Counted from the stretch's first letter, positions 1 to 11,398 are shown. The stretch: DNA of 64,000 bases from Magnolia sinica (GCF_029962835.1 NC_080577.1:26208501-26272500); one strand, 5' to 3'. Notes: generated by a model from the letters alone, not told the origin. A program made the numbers and translations.

Positions 1-1000
1 CCAACTGATACGTCCCTAGTCGAATGATGGCTGAGACGATATAGGGCCCTTCCCAGTTAGGTCTCAGTGTTCCCGAGCCAACTTCCTTAGTATTGAGGAA
101 CGTCTTTCGGAGAACCATGTCTCTCACTCGAAAACGTCTGACCTTCACTCGGACGTTATAGAACCAAGTAACCTGCTGTTGCGTAGCTCTCATACGTTGC
201 CGAGCCCTTTCTCTTTGTTCGTCCATAAGATCGAGTCCGAGTGCTAGGAGTTGTTCATTATCCTCTTCGTTAAACGAACTGACTCGGGCTGAAGGCAACA
301 CGATCTCGACCGGAGTGATGGCTTCCGAGCCATAAGCAAGGGAGAAAGGAGTTTCACCCGTGGCAGTTCGTGCTATAGTTCGATATGCCCACAATATTTT
401 CGGGAGTTCTTCAGCCCACGCTCCTTTGGCTCAGTCGAGCTTGGTCCAGAGATGTTGTTTGATGATCTTGTTGACCCATTAACCTGTCCGTTCGTCTGAG
501 GATGGTGGGGCAACGAGTACACATTTCTGATCCCGAAGTTGTCACACATTTCACGAAAGGTCCTATTGTCTAACTGCTTTTCATTGTCGGTAATAATAGT
601 CCAAGGTACTCCGAACCGACAGACAATGTTCTTCCACACGAAATCAGTGATCTTCTGTTCGGTTATTTTCGCCAATGGCTCAGCCTCGGCCCATTTCGTG
701 AAGTAATCCACGGCTACAACAGCGAACTTGGTCTGGCCTCTTCCCAGAGGGAGTGGGCCTATGATGTTGATTCCCCATTGTGTGAAGGGCCAAGGACCAA
801 TCATGGGTGTCAGCGCTTCTGGAGGTTGTCTTGGAATGACCGCGAATCTTTGACATCTGTCGCATTTCTGAATGAACTTACGAGCGTCGTGTTGGATTGT
901 CGGCCAGTAGTATCCCTAACGTAACACCTTGTACGCGAGTGACCGTCCTCCTGAATGGTTTCCGCAGATCCCTTCGTGGGTTTTTCGTAGTACATAGTCC
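1..1000 (-). pseudogene. Tat element integrase (pseudogene, 3' end off window)
   Basis: This is the minus-strand integrase domain. The N-terminal zinc-binding part begins near 981 (THEGICGNH) and continues past a stop near 916 to a C-x2-C motif (CDRCQ) near 860-845. The catalytic core lies at about 804-450, followed by the GPF/Y-type C-terminal module with a WEGPY motif near 60-40. The core is dead. The first catalytic Asp position reads Asn (GINIIG), the second is kept (ITDNE), and a one-base loss falls where the third catalytic residue (Glu after GQV) should be, shifting the frame; a TGA follows near 430. A Tat element would normally continue into its 3' LTR to the left. Confidence 0.85.
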
Positions 1001-1249
1001 ACTTCACTAGGGTTTAGGTACCGCAGCAATGGAGCATAATAACCTTTCTTGTATAAAATCTCGTTGAGTATGGTATAACGGGAGGCTCGGATCTTTAATT
1101 GTCGGGCCTCAGTACGGTCTTCGGGCAACTCACCCTTGTCGAGATATCGGACGATCGAATCAATCCAAGAAGGTTTCGAGTGGATCGTATGTATGACCGA
1201 GCTAACTAGTTCATCAATACTTGGCTTAGCAACGCATTCGACTGGAACA

Positions 1250-1690
1250 GACCTGGGTATATCGTCTTTGTCGGCGGAGGCGAGTTTTGCTAATAGGTCG
1301 GCTTTGGCATTCTCTGCTCGAGGGATCCGAGTGACGATACAACGTTGAAAGCCTTTGATCAATTCTTTGGCTTTTTCCATATACGCTTTTAATTGTTCTT
1401 TTCGTGTTTGATATGTACCGGTAACTTGGTTAACAACCAGCTGAGAATCACTGAAAACATTTAGATGCCTGATATCTAAGCTGGCCGCGAGTCGAAAGCC
1501 GAGCAACAACGCTTCATATTCTGTTGTATTGTTCGAAGCTTGAAATCCAAGTCTTAAGGCATATTGCATGTAGGTTTGATCTGAAGTTTCCAGAACTACT
1601 CCTGCCCGCTTACCTTAGAGTTGGAGGAGCCGTCAACATATAGCTTCCAGGGTATTGGGTCGAGTGATGACGCGAGAAAAGCAGTAGTCA
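1250..1690 (-). pseudogene. Tat element second (archaeal-type) RNase H
   Basis: On the minus strand the domain starts at WKLYVDGSSN (about 1687-1658), with the first catalytic Asp in the YVDGS motif. It shifts frame near 1600 and continues with the TTEYEALLLGF motif (catalytic Glu), VFSDSQLVVNQV (catalytic Asp) and ends around AENAKADLLAKLAS near 1270. This second RNase H, lying between the first RNase H and integrase, is characteristic of Tat-lineage gypsy elements. The frameshift near 1600 breaks it. The residues between here and about 1000 form the linker to integrase. Confidence 0.85.
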
Positions 1691-1799
1691 ATTCTTCGAC
1701 AGGCTCGGTTGTAGGCTCAATCATCGGGTTGATTTGTGATGTTACTTCACCAATGAAGTTGGCCATGGCTTGCCCTTTGATTGCTACTCTCAGCTTATA

Positions 1800-2291
1800 T
1801 TGAATGTCGAATTCGCTGAGTTCGATTGCCCACTTCGTAAGTCGGCCGGATGCATCTGGTTTCTGTAGAATCTGATGCATTGGGAGATCGGTTATAACGA
1901 TAATGGTATGGGCTTGGAAGTATAACCGAAGTCTGTGCGATGAGACTACTAGAACTAGGGCCACTTTTTCCAAGAGTGGATATCTTGTCTCTACTGGTAA
2001 TAGTGCTTTGCTGACGTAGTAAACCGGCAGCTGCTTGCCTTCATGCTCACGTATCAGGGCCGAGCTAATTGCTACCTCAGACACCGCTTAGTACATCAGC
2101 AGGGCTTCTCCTGGCTTGGGTTTCGATAAGCGTGGTGGAGATTCGAGATAAGACTTTAATTGCTGGAACACTGCTTCGCACTCTTCAGTCCAATCCATTG
2201 TTTGTCGTCCCTTCAATTGTTTGAAGAACGGGAGACATTTATTCGTGGCTCTGGATAGGAAACGGTTAAGCGCCATCACCCGTCTAGTCAT
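1800..2291 (-). pseudogene. Tat element first RNase H domain
   Basis: This minus-strand segment continues directly from the reverse transcriptase. It starts with the connection region ending in KPGEALLMY, meets a stop at 2088, then continues in the same frame with AISSALIREHEG, PVYYVSKAL, ETRYPLLEKVALVLV and the ITDLPMHQIL motif. These are the usual Ty3/gypsy RNase H landmarks. The Asp expected at the start of the domain (the position in L-x-V/D-A-S elements) is not preserved, which is common for the degraded first RNase H of dual-RNase-H elements. The domain then runs on to the archaeal-type RNase H near 1690. Confidence 0.8.
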
Positions 2292-2294
2292 TCT

Positions 2295-3181
2295 CTATAT
2301 ATCTTTAATCGTTTTTGGAGATTTCATGTCGAGCAGGGCTTTTATTTTTTCCAGGTTTACCTCTATTCCTCGCTGGCTGACCAGGAAACCGAGGAACTTT
2401 CCCGAGCTTACGCCAAAGGCACACTTACTCGGGTTCAGTTTCATTCGAAATTTTCGTAAGATAAGGAACATTTCTTCTAGGTCGGCTATATGGTCGGCCA
2501 CGTGTACACTTTTGACTAGCATGTCGTCAATGTACACTTCCATGGTTCGGCCGATCAACCAAGCAAAGATTTTGTTCACCAGTCTTTGATAAGTCGCACC
2601 AGCATTTTTCAAACCAAATGGCATCACACGGTAATAACAAAGGCCTTTGCCAGTGACAAAGGTAGTTTTAGATTTATCGGACTAATGCATTACAATTTGG
2701 TTATACCCTGAATGCGCATCCATAAAGCTAAGAAGTTCGTGCCCCGCAGTACCATCTACCAGTTGTCTATCCTCGGAAGAGGGAAGTTATCCTTCGGGCA
2801 GGCTTTATTTAGGTCAGTATAGTCAATACAGACTCGCCACTTTCCATTAGCTTTCTTCACAAGTACGACATTAGCTACACATTCCAGGTAGTATATCTCT
2901 TCTATAAATTTTTCCTTGAGGAGTTTGCTAACCTCTTCTTCAATGACAGCGTACCTCTCGGGGCCGAGTGGTCGTCGCTTCTGTCGGATTGGTCGGTAGG
3001 TCGAATCGATATTGAGTCGGTGAGTGATAATTGATGGGTCGATTCCTTGCATATCTTCATGGCTCCACGCAAATATATCAACATATCGTCGGAGCAAGGC
3101 TATCAAATTGTCTTTCAAGGGGGATCGGAGAGACGAGTCAACTTGCACTGTTTTAGACCCGTCTGTCTCGACCAACGGCAC
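2295..3181 (-). pseudogene. Tat element reverse transcriptase
   Basis: This is the minus-strand gypsy-type reverse transcriptase, which copies the element RNA into DNA inside virus-like particles. The N-terminal part (3181-2756) shows the DIFAWSHEDMQGIDPSI region, YRPIRQKRR, the KANGKWRVCIDYTDLNKACPKD motif and PLPRID. A frameshifted gap of about 130 bp follows. The second part (2627-2295) has MPFGLKNAGATYQRL, the catalytic YIDDML motif near 2545, and LNPSKCAFGV-SGKFLGFLVS. The YIDD active site is intact, but the frame is broken between about 2756 and 2627. The DIFAW and ACPKD signatures fit the Tat lineage. Confidence 0.9.
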
Positions 3182-3476
3182 CGAGATAAGATTTTCAACT
3201 AGTTGCCCTCATTCATGCGTCTCGACCCGAGGGTCCAGCGACTCGATCGTCGATACTTCGGTCGGGGCTTTCTCAGTGGGTATTTTTACAGTTGTCATGT
3301 AGTAATGTCTCGCATCCTGTTGATCTCTTTGACGACTCCTACTCCCGACTCAGTCAGAAATTTCATGGAGAGGTGGTATGTAGATATTACGGCCTGTAGG
3401 AGACTCAAAGAGGGTCGGCCGAGTATAACGTTGTACACGGACGATTAGTCGACTATCAGGAAATCAACCATTACTG

Positions 3477-3701
3477 TCACTTGTGCGGCGGATTCCCAGC
3501 TGTGAGCGGCAGTGAAATGATCCCCTCCGGGAGTATCTGTCCCCCCGAGAATCTGACCAACAGGGTACGAACCAATCGTAACGCCAATCGTTTAACACCC
3601 ATCCTGTCGAACACCTGAGTGAACAACACATCAGCCGATGATCCTGTGTCGGCGAGTATGCAGAACACCCTTCGGTTTGCAATGGTCAGAGTAACAACCA
3701 A
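3477..3701 (-). pseudogene. Tat element aspartic protease
   Basis: A short minus-strand frame contains the retropepsin active-site motif ILADTGSSADVLF, in which the DTGSS triad supplies one catalytic Asp of the dimeric protease that cuts Gag-Pol. Downstream, VRFSGGQILPEGIISLPL is the usual region after the active site. The frame closes at a stop at 3477 before the linker to reverse transcriptase. A parallel frame (3464-3682) is a shadow. Confidence 0.8.
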
Positions 3702-3818
3702 TGCATCATCATGTGGATGATGGATCCCTCGGGCATCTTCATCAGTGAACGAGATACAGTACTTTTTCTTCTTCTTTTCTTTTGAAGGCCGAGCTATGAT
3801 CAGAATGTCGGACTCAGG

Positions 3819-4308
3819 TCAGATGAGGCTTCTGGCGTGATTTTTCCGAGCATTATTTGAGTCACCTCCGCACAGGGGTCCTCCGACTATCGTCCGGATT
3901 TCTTCCGTAGATCGGTCGTCGTTCGGTTGTTCTTCCGTTGCTCCCATTCTCTCGACATGTTCTTTGAACCGGCCTTCTCGGATAAGCCTTTCGATCTCCT
4001 CCTTCAAGTGATAGCAATCACTTGTACTATGGCCATGATCGCGATGGTAGTGACAGTACTTGTCCTTATTTCGTTGGTTTGAATTACTTCGAACCTTATT
4101 CGGCCAACTTACGAATCCTTTACTTTTGATTTTCATCAACACTTGTTCTTAAGGTTTGTTAAGCGGGGTGTATGTAGAAAACATTCAGTCGGGTCGCTTG
4201 CCTGACATGCGTTCGTCACGCGCTCGGTCGTCCTTATGCTTTTTTCCCCCAACCGAGTCAACTTCTTTTTTAGTTGACTCTTTACCCGCGGTTTCTGCCT
4301 TCTGGATG
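3819..4308 (-). pseudogene. Tat element gag, C-terminal part with zinc knuckle
   Basis: This minus-strand segment is the C-terminal part of the Tat gag on the left side of the Athila insertion. It encodes a basic stretch and a nucleocapsid-type knuckle reading KYCHYHRDHGHSTSDCYHLK, a CCHC variant used for RNA packaging, followed by EEIERLIREGRFKEHV, a phrase typical of Tat gag. Between 4140 and 4308 the frame contains stops. The gag N-terminal half continues at 16187 on the other side of the inserted Athila element, and the break falls exactly at its GCCTT target duplication. Confidence 0.85.
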
Positions 4309-4313
4309 GCCTT
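4309..4313. repeat. Left target-site duplication (GCCTT) of Athila element
   Basis: The five bases GCCTT directly precede the 5' LTR (TGTTGAGG...) and are repeated at 16182-16186, directly after the 3' LTR (...GTGAACA). A five-base duplication is standard for Ty3/gypsy integration and shows that both LTRs belong to one insertion. Confidence 0.95.
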
Positions 4314-6441
4314 TGTTGAGGGTCAAATATTGCATATTAGACCCCATTTATTACCTAGATTTATGAGCATGATACTGTTTAAAGCCCTGCTTTAATCATG
4401 TTTGTAATGCAAGGTGTATTTAGGAGTCTGGACTATAAAAGGGTGCTAAAAGTATGAAATTAACGCTCTGATGACACCAATGCAAGGGATGGACTTTAGG
4501 GGACCAAGATCGAGGATTTACACACTAGAGATCAGAGAAATTCCAACCATTGACCTAAACAGGCCTAAAAGACGTCTAGAATGCAAGATTACAGGGTTTT
4601 CACCATCTGATTGGCTCAAAACTGTATACAGGTCCTGAGAACTCTAAGTTAACCGTACACGTCGAATTTCAGCCAGTGGATCCCTCTGAAAGTGGCCCAA
4701 CGGACAAATCAGCCCTTAAACTGAGGATTTCAGGCCCACCTGATATCTGGATATGTTTCAATCTTGGTATCAACCCCTTAAATGGGGAGACAAAACGAAT
4801 GGATGGATTTGATGGCTTGTAAACATCACATTGAACCCCACCTGGGTTGTGCGTGCATAGTGCACCACTGCACTCGCCGTGCACCGGTCCCAGATTCTTG
4901 GTCCAAGTCGGTTTGACCGACTATCCAGTCAAAAATGGAAATCTCTGTTTTTAGCGTTCGCACAGAGGCCGTGAACAGACGGTTGTGGGCCACCATGATG
5001 ATCTGAAGGTACGATCTGGACCATCCATTAGAACCCCAAGGTCTATTTTAACAAAGCTTAGAGGATAAAATTTTAGGAGACAGCGGTTATCCGGTTTTTA
5101 GCCGTCAAACGCAGGATGGACAGCTGAATAGAAAATCCGTGGGCCACACCAAAAACTATCCAAAACCAACCATTCCCAACCGAAAATCCAGTGGATGGAA
5201 TGGATTTCTCAAAACAAAATTGAAGTGGGCCCCACCGACTTCAACAGCGAACCTATCCTTGGGCAGGCCCTGTTTTCCGCGTCCGGGAAAACTGGAAATT
5301 GCGTGCAGTTGCGGGCCACCGTCCGTGATCGGATCGATGATCCATACCATTCAACCTCTTGAAAGGGTGGTCCTAACTCTATCCATGATGTCAGTTTCGA
5401 AATAATTGGACAGTCAGTCAAGCAAATCGAGTTCAAAAGCAGGGTGTTTTCACTCCTTTCTGCGCACGCCGCGTCTCTGCTGCGGAATCTTCTCACCGAC
5501 TGTTGTTGCGCAAAGACCTGATGAATTCAGTTTCTCCACCGCCCCTGACACCTATAAAATAGAGAGAGAACGTGAGAGGAGGGGATCGAATCTCGGTTTG
5601 GGACGTGGATGCACAAGAGAGAGAAAGAGAGAAAGTTCAGATTTATTTTCTTCTTTTACTGTTTTATGATGTTTATGAGATCCAGCCTAATTATGTTGGG
5701 TTAAACCCCTTAGCTAGGGCTAAGAGGTGAAGCTTGTGGTGTGATGGGAACGATTCTATGGTTTTGATTCATGTTATGGCTTTGATTCATGTTAGACTAA
5801 ATTGAAGTTGATTTAGTTTGATTAATAGGAATGCTTCTAGTTTTTAATGGTTTGTTGTGACTGAAATTACAATAGATCTGCGATAGCTTTGAGCATGTTC
5901 TTAGCATTATAGGGTTTATGAATTTGGGAACCCTGTTGTTCACCATCGTCTCCTAGGCATGGTTGGATGACGGAACTCTTCCTGACATTCATACACCACT
6001 CAGATTGAGTGTGAATTGGTTTGATTCTGTTGTTTGCTTTGTCTCATAGGCATGGTTTTGTGATGGAATCCATTCTAAGTTACACCCGTCTGATCTCTTG
6101 AAAACTAGATTAAATAAAGTTAAGAATTGATTTTCAGGTTATATCTTCCAACTGGATGAAGATGGGACTCGAAGTCCATTGAGTTCATGAATCGACCGTA
6201 GATCTCCCTGATCTCTACAAGTGGATCCTCTGAATCCCTAGGTTCTTACCTCTGAATTCTTTAAGTTTTAGATTAATATTTCATCATTATTCCCTCAAAT
6301 TCATTCAAATTAGATTTCATCTTAGTCTAATTCTAGTTCTATTTAGTTTTAGATTACGTACAGGTTTCAGTCCCTTGGGATTCGACCTCGGTCTCACCGA
6401 GTTTATCACTACATCACAACCCTATACTTGGGGAGTGAACA
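4314..6441 (+). repeat. Athila 5' LTR
   Basis: A 2,128-bp repeat begins TGTTGAGGGTCAAATATTGC and ends GGGAGTGAACA. It matches 14053-16181 along its whole length with scattered substitutions (about a dozen in the first 250 bp), except for a sharply divergent patch at about 5181-5283. A TATA-like TATAAAA lies at 5553-5559, so transcription probably starts about 30 bp later, which would place U3 at about 1.27 kb. Small open frames here (for example 4669-4884) are chance frames that recur in the other LTR. Confidence 0.95.
5553..5559 (+). promoter_or_regulatory. TATA box of Athila 5' LTR
   Basis: TATAAAA lies within 'cacctataaaatagagagag', in a GC-richer stretch of the LTR, followed by a purine-rich run. 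The same box is present in the 3' LTR at 15294-15300. It is the only strong TATA in this part of the LTR and is the probable promoter for genomic RNA. Confidence 0.6.
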
Positions 6442-6447
6442 AGTTTT

Positions 6448-6465
6448 TGGCGCCGTTGCCGGGGA
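6448..6465 (+). other. Athila primer binding site (tRNA-Asp type)
   Basis: TGGCGCCGTTGCCGGGGA starts six bases after the LTR end. It is complementary to the 3' end of plant tRNA-Asp(GUC) including CCA, the usual primer for Athila minus-strand DNA synthesis. Confidence 0.9.
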
Positions 6466-6466
6466 T

Positions 6467-7546
6467 TGACGGTTTCATTTTCTGAAATCAACTAGTTTTA
6501 GGATTAGTTTAAGATTAGAATTTTTCTAAACTTTAGGTTTAGGTTTTTTTTTATTTATATAAACTAACCTGTTTTCCTGTTTTGTAGGATCCTGACATAA
6601 ACTTCTAAATTGGTAATCCCTTTCTAATTCCTCTACTTTTTCTATTTTTAGAATTATGGTTTGAGTTTTAGAAATTTTCTAATTCTAGTATTTTTCTATT
6701 TTTAGGAAATAGTTTATTTTTAGAAACTTTCCTCTTTTATTTTTAGAAACTAGGTTAGCTATTTCCCTTTTTAGAAATTCTTTCTAATTTTAGAAACTAA
6801 CTCATCTTTCCTTTATTTTATTTCTAGAAACTTTCTAATTTTAGGTTTGGATTTTCTATTTTAGAAACTTTCTAATTCTGTGTCTTCTTTTTAGAAACTA
6901 ACTTAGCTTCTAAGTTTAGGGAACTTTCCTTTTTAGAAACTAACTGTCTATTTTTATTTTTAGTAACTTGCTAATTCTAACTCTTTTAGAATCTAACTTT
7001 GTTTCTTAATTTATTTTTAGAAATTTTCTACTTGTAGAATTTTTGTTTAGAAACTAACTTTCCTATTTTGTAGGCTTTTAAGATAGAAATTTCTAATTCG
7101 GTAAGCTTTTTCTCTACTTTCAATTTTTCAGATCTCTTTTAGTAACTTACTTTCTAGTTTAGGACTTTCCTAATTTATTTTAGAAATTTCCACTTTCTTT
7201 TTGGAATTTCTTCTTTTAGAAACTAGTCTACTTCTATCTTTCTTTTTAAAAAATTTCTAATTCTAGACCTCCTCTTTAGAAACTGACTTATTTTGTTTTC
7301 TTTTGCAAGTTTTTAACTTAGGGACTCCAATTTGGTAACTTCTTTCCAACCCTCTCTTTCTTTTTAGATTTTTTTTTCCTTTCTTAGGATTAGGTTTCAA
7401 ATTTGATTGAGGGCTGCGAGTGTTTCATGCCCAAGTGGGCCTATGACAATACTCGACGTCTCTTGACTGAAGGAGGATTGGTTGAGGGGTTAACTATCCA
7501 TCGCAGGACTAGACATCACTCGAAATCCCCTGACTTAATTGAAGTG
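6467..7546 (+). other. Athila leader with degenerate T-rich repeats
   Basis: The 1.1 kb between the primer site and gag has no coding frame. It is strongly T-rich on the plus strand and built from irregular repeats of a theme like TTTTTAGAAACTTTCTAATT, seen some 15-20 times between about 6650 and 7290. No ATG-started frame of note occurs before 7547. An in-frame stretch at 7403-7546 (with PKWAYDNTRRLL) continues into gag without an ATG and may be the remains of an N-terminal extension. Confidence 0.7.
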
Positions 7547-8943
7547 ATGGCTGAAAACCAACCTCTTCTACCCCAACCTAGGGTGGAGGACATTCAGGAT
7601 GAGAATAAGGTGTATCAAGCACTCCCGTCTCATACTTTACGGGATTATTTACAACTAGCAGGGCTAAGTATGCCCTCATGCATGATTTTTTCTAAAAATA
7701 CAGGACATATGGACATCAAGCCAGGGGTTATCCAACTCCTTCCTAAGTTCCATGGGCTTGAATCTGAAGAACCATATCTACATTTGAAAGAATTTGATGA
7801 GATCATAGCCACTTTATATTTTCAAAATGTGTCTGAGGACACAGTTAGGCTGAAACTCTTTCCTTTTTCCTTGAAGGAGAAGGCTAAGACGTGGTTACAT
7901 TCATTGCGTCCTAGATCCATTGGCATATGGAATGATATGCAAAGGGAATTTATAAAGAAATTTTTTCCACATCATAAAACGATTACCCTTAGAAAAGCAA
8001 TCATGAACTTCACCCAAAAGGAGGATGAAACATTTTACCAATGTTGGGAAAGGTTCAAGGATTTGGTCAGTTCATGCCCACAACACGACTTTAAAACATG
8101 GCGCATTACAAATTTTTTCTATGATGGATTGACATCTTCCATGCGCCAAATGGTCGAGACAATGTGTAATGGAGAATTCATTAATAAAAATGTCGACGAG
8201 GTATGGGATTACCTCGATAGTCTTGCTGAAAAAACACAATCATGGAATTATTACCCAAATCGAACACCACGACTAGGTCGACTCAATCTAAGGAGAAAGG
8301 TGGATTGTATCTCTTAAAAGAAGAGGATGATCTCAAGTATAAAGTGAATACGCTCATAAGAAAAGTTGAGGCCATGGAAGGAAAGAAGGATAAGGCTAAG
8401 GAAAGTGTTTGCGGCATCTGTGATTGCAACATTCATACAACTGAAAATTATCCTACGATACCCGCCTTTCGAGAAGTGTTGAATGAACAATCTAATGCCG
8501 TAAATAATTATCAAAGACCTTTCAATGGACCGACCTCTAATACGTACAATCCTGGTTGGAAAAATCATCCAAACTTTAGTTAGACAAATGGAGAAACTGC
8601 TACCCCTCAAAGTTTCTTCAATCAAAATCTAATTCAGGGGAAACCTCAAGAAGAACCGGTTCAAAATTTCATGCAAGAGCTGACCTAGGCAATGCGAGAT
8701 TTTATGCAAAAAATGGATTCACGTATGACGGTTATAGAAAAGGAGATGCTTCCTATACAACCGCTCCCCAATCCTAAACCGCAATACGAGATAAGTAATC
8801 CCAGCTCTTCAAATCAAATGGAGTGCACTAAATCCATCACCACTCTTAGGAGTGAGAAGATCATTGATAAAATCCTTCCGGTTAGGCCTGAAAAGCCTCA
8901 AGAACAAGAAGAGGAAAATAATGATGGATCTAGTGAGACCCCA
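7547..8943 (+). pseudogene. Athila gag (frameshifted)
   Basis: The start is placed at ATG 7547 (MAENQPLLPQP), which matches the usual Athila gag beginning; the frame is open back to 7403 but without an ATG. The capsid region follows: LHLKEFDEIIATL, RLKLFPFSLKEKAKTWLHSL, WNDMQREFIKKFFP, EDETFYQCWERFKDLVSSCP and FFYDGL. A frameshift near 8250-8317 moves the frame to 8242-8583, which holds RSTQSKEKGGLYLLKEEDDL and a partial zinc knuckle (CGICDCNIHTTE). A TAG at 8581 and another at 8686 interrupt the tail, which ends near 8943. It would form the particle core. As it stands it is broken in at least three places. Confidence 0.9.
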
Positions 8944-8993
8944 TAAAAATTAGAACCGGAACTTCTAGAAAAGCCAGTTGCTCCATTTCCCCA

Positions 8994-9563
8994 ATGGTTG
9001 GTCGCACCAAAATCTCTCTCTCTAACTCTCAGGATATCCTAGAGGTGTTGAAACAAGTGAAAGTCAACATTCCTCTACTTGATGTAGTAAAAGAGATACC
9101 TTTATATGCCAAATTTCTGAAAGACTTATGCATGACCAAACAACGGCAAAGTATTCAAAAGAAGATCTTCTTGACCGAGAAAGTAAGTGCCATCCTAAAG
9201 CAAGACGTGTCACAGAAATTCAAAGATCCCGGTAGCCCAACCATATCATGTGTAATCGAGGACCATCGAATTAATCACGCACTTCTTGACTTAGGAGCGA
9301 GCGTCAATCTGATTCCTTACTCGGTATACAAACAGATAGGTTTGGGTGAATTAAAACCCACTCTAACCACACTACAACTTGCTGATCGCTCTATTCATGT
9401 ACCAAGAGGGATAATTGAGGATGTGTTGGTCCAAGTTGATAGATTTTACTACCCTGTAGATTTTATCATCCTGGACACTGAACCCATCAATAACATGAAC
9501 ACTCAGATTCCTGTCATTCTTGGTCGCCCATTCCTTGCCACTTCAAATGTAATTATCAATTGA
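8994..9563 (+). pseudogene. Athila aspartic protease
   Basis: An open frame of 189 residues contains the retropepsin motif HALLDLGASVNLIPYSVY (Athila elements typically have DLGAS rather than DTGAS), then LGELKPTLTTLQLADRSI, a VPRGIIEDVLVQV segment and the PVILGRPFLATSN flap region. The first part carries a linker (VKEIPLYAKFLKDLC) typical of the Athila Gag-Pol junction. The frame ends in TGA at 9561. A further open frame at 9576-9947 is the acidic linker between protease and RT. The domain itself looks intact, but it is cut off from gag and RT by stops. Confidence 0.9.
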
Positions 9564-9962
9564 AGGAATGGTATCATGACTATGTCTTTTGGAAATATGA
9601 CATTAGAGTCAAACATCTTTTTCAATAATGGCAGGAACTTAGAGGATGATGACGACTTCCATGACATTAACATGAATGACTCTTTCGTGGAAGATACGAC
9701 ACCTCTGACCTTATCCTCTGACCCTCTAGAGACGTACCTGGCCCACTCCCATGATTTTGATGATGACATGATTAGGGAGATGTGTGCCTTGCTTGATACT
9801 GCACCAGTACTTGAAGTTAACCGGTGGAGGCCACAATTTGAAGAGTTGTCCCAAACTGATGTAGTGCCTCTACCGTCTAACCTCAAGTCGCCGAAGCTTG
9901 ACCTAAAACCTTTGCCCTCTGATTTGAAATATGTCTATTTAGGTTAAGATGAGACATACCCG

Positions 9963-11021
9963 GTGGTGATCTCTGCCCACCAGGAGAAAGAACAAGAGAG
10001 TATGTTTATATCTACTCCCATTGAGTATAAGGGAGCCCTTGGATGGATGATAGCGGACCTCAAGGGAATCGACCCTTCGATTTGTAATCACCGCATATAT
10101 CTTGAGGATAATGTGAAGACCGCTCGACAATCACAACGTAGACTAAATCTAAATATGAGGGAAGTAATTAAGGCCGAGGTCCTTAAACTATTGGATGTGG
10201 GTATCATATTCCCCATATCCGATAGTCAATGGGTGAGTCCAACTCAGGTAGTTCCTAAGAAGTCCGAGATCACCATCGTAGCCAATGCCAATAATAAACT
10301 CGTGCCAATTAGAGTTACTACTGGTTGGAGAATGTGCATTGACTACAGGAAGCTGAATACCGTCACGAGGAAGGACCACTTTCCTTTGCCCTTCATTGAT
10401 CAAATCTTGAAAAGGCTAGGTGGTCATTCCTATTACTGTTTCATTGACGGGTATTCGAGCTACAATCAGATTGAAATCTCCCCTAAGGATCAGGAAAAGA
10501 CCACATTTACATGTCCCTACGGCACCTTTGCCTACAGAAGGATGTCATTTGGATTATGTAATGCCCCTACCACCTTTCAGCGATGTATGATGAGTATCTT
10601 TTCTGACATGGTGGAGAAATATCTAGAGGTCTTCATGGACGATTTCTTTATTTTTGGTTCATCTTTCAGCAAGTGCTTAGAAAGTCTTAAATGTGTGCTA
10701 AAAAGATGTGAAGATAAGAACTTGGTACTTAATTGGGAGAAGTGTCATTTCATGGTTCATAAGGGAATTATCCTTGGACATATTATCTCGTCCAAAGGAA
10801 TCGAGGTGGATAAGGAAAAAATTGATCTTATCTCTAACCTACCTCCACCCAAGAACATAAGGGACGTGCGATCCTTCTTAGGACACGCTGGATTTTACAG
10901 AAGATTCATAAAAGACTTCAGTCTCATCTCTCATCTTTTATGTAATCTACTTCAAAAGGATGCACCATACGAGTGGACTGAGCCATGTCGGAAGCTTTCA
11001 CTAAGCTTAAGGGCATGTTGA
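9963..11021 (+). pseudogene. Athila reverse transcriptase
   Basis: This 352-residue frame covers nearly all of the reverse transcriptase: LGWMIADLKGIDPSICNHRI, then VVPKKSEITIVANANN, GWRMCIDYRKLN, KDHFPLPFIDQ, FIDGYSSYNQI, TTFTCPYGTFAYRRM, FGLCNAPTTFQRCM and the catalytic VFMDDF at about residue 223. After that come KCHFMVHKGIILGHIIS and the connection region. A frameshift around 10985-11021 separates it from RNase H. The motif order and the FMDD active site are those of Athila elements. Catalytic Asp residues are present. Confidence 0.92.
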
Positions 11022-11395
11022 CTAGTGCACCCATCATACAACCACCCGACTGGAGCCTTCCTTTTGAGCTTATGTGCGACGCTTCTGATTATGCTCTTAG
11101 AGCGGTTCTAGGTCAGAGAAAAGATAAGAGGCCTTACGTCATTCATTATGTGAGTAGGACTCTAAATCCTGCCCAAATGAACTACTCGACTACGGAAAAG
11201 GAAGTCTTAGCCGTAGTGTTCGCCTTGGACAAATTTAGGTCCTACCTGATCGGATCCAAGATCATTATCTACACAGATCATGCGGCACTCAAGTATCTTC
11301 TTTCTAAGAATGATTCTAAGCCCCGCCTAATCAGATGGATCCTTCTACTCTAAGAATTTAATTTGAAAATTAAAGATAAAAAATGAGTAGAGAAC
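10985..11395 (+). pseudogene. Athila RNase H
   Basis: After a frameshift from RT, this frame encodes a Ty3-type RNase [18 protein letters not shown] (first catalytic Asp), [31 protein letters not shown] (catalytic Glu in TTEKE) and [14 protein letters not shown] (catalytic Asp). It reaches IRWILLL and then a TAA near 11351. A second in-frame stop follows near 11384 before the frame resumes into integrase. The catalytic residues are kept while the frame is broken. Confidence 0.88.
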
Positions 11396-11398
11396 GTA

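Noticed and set aside
4669-5669. Small frames inside the Athila 5' LTR, repeated at 14409-15443
   Set aside because: They lie in LTR sequence, are not conserved in frame between the two LTRs at the divergent patch, and have no recognisable domain.
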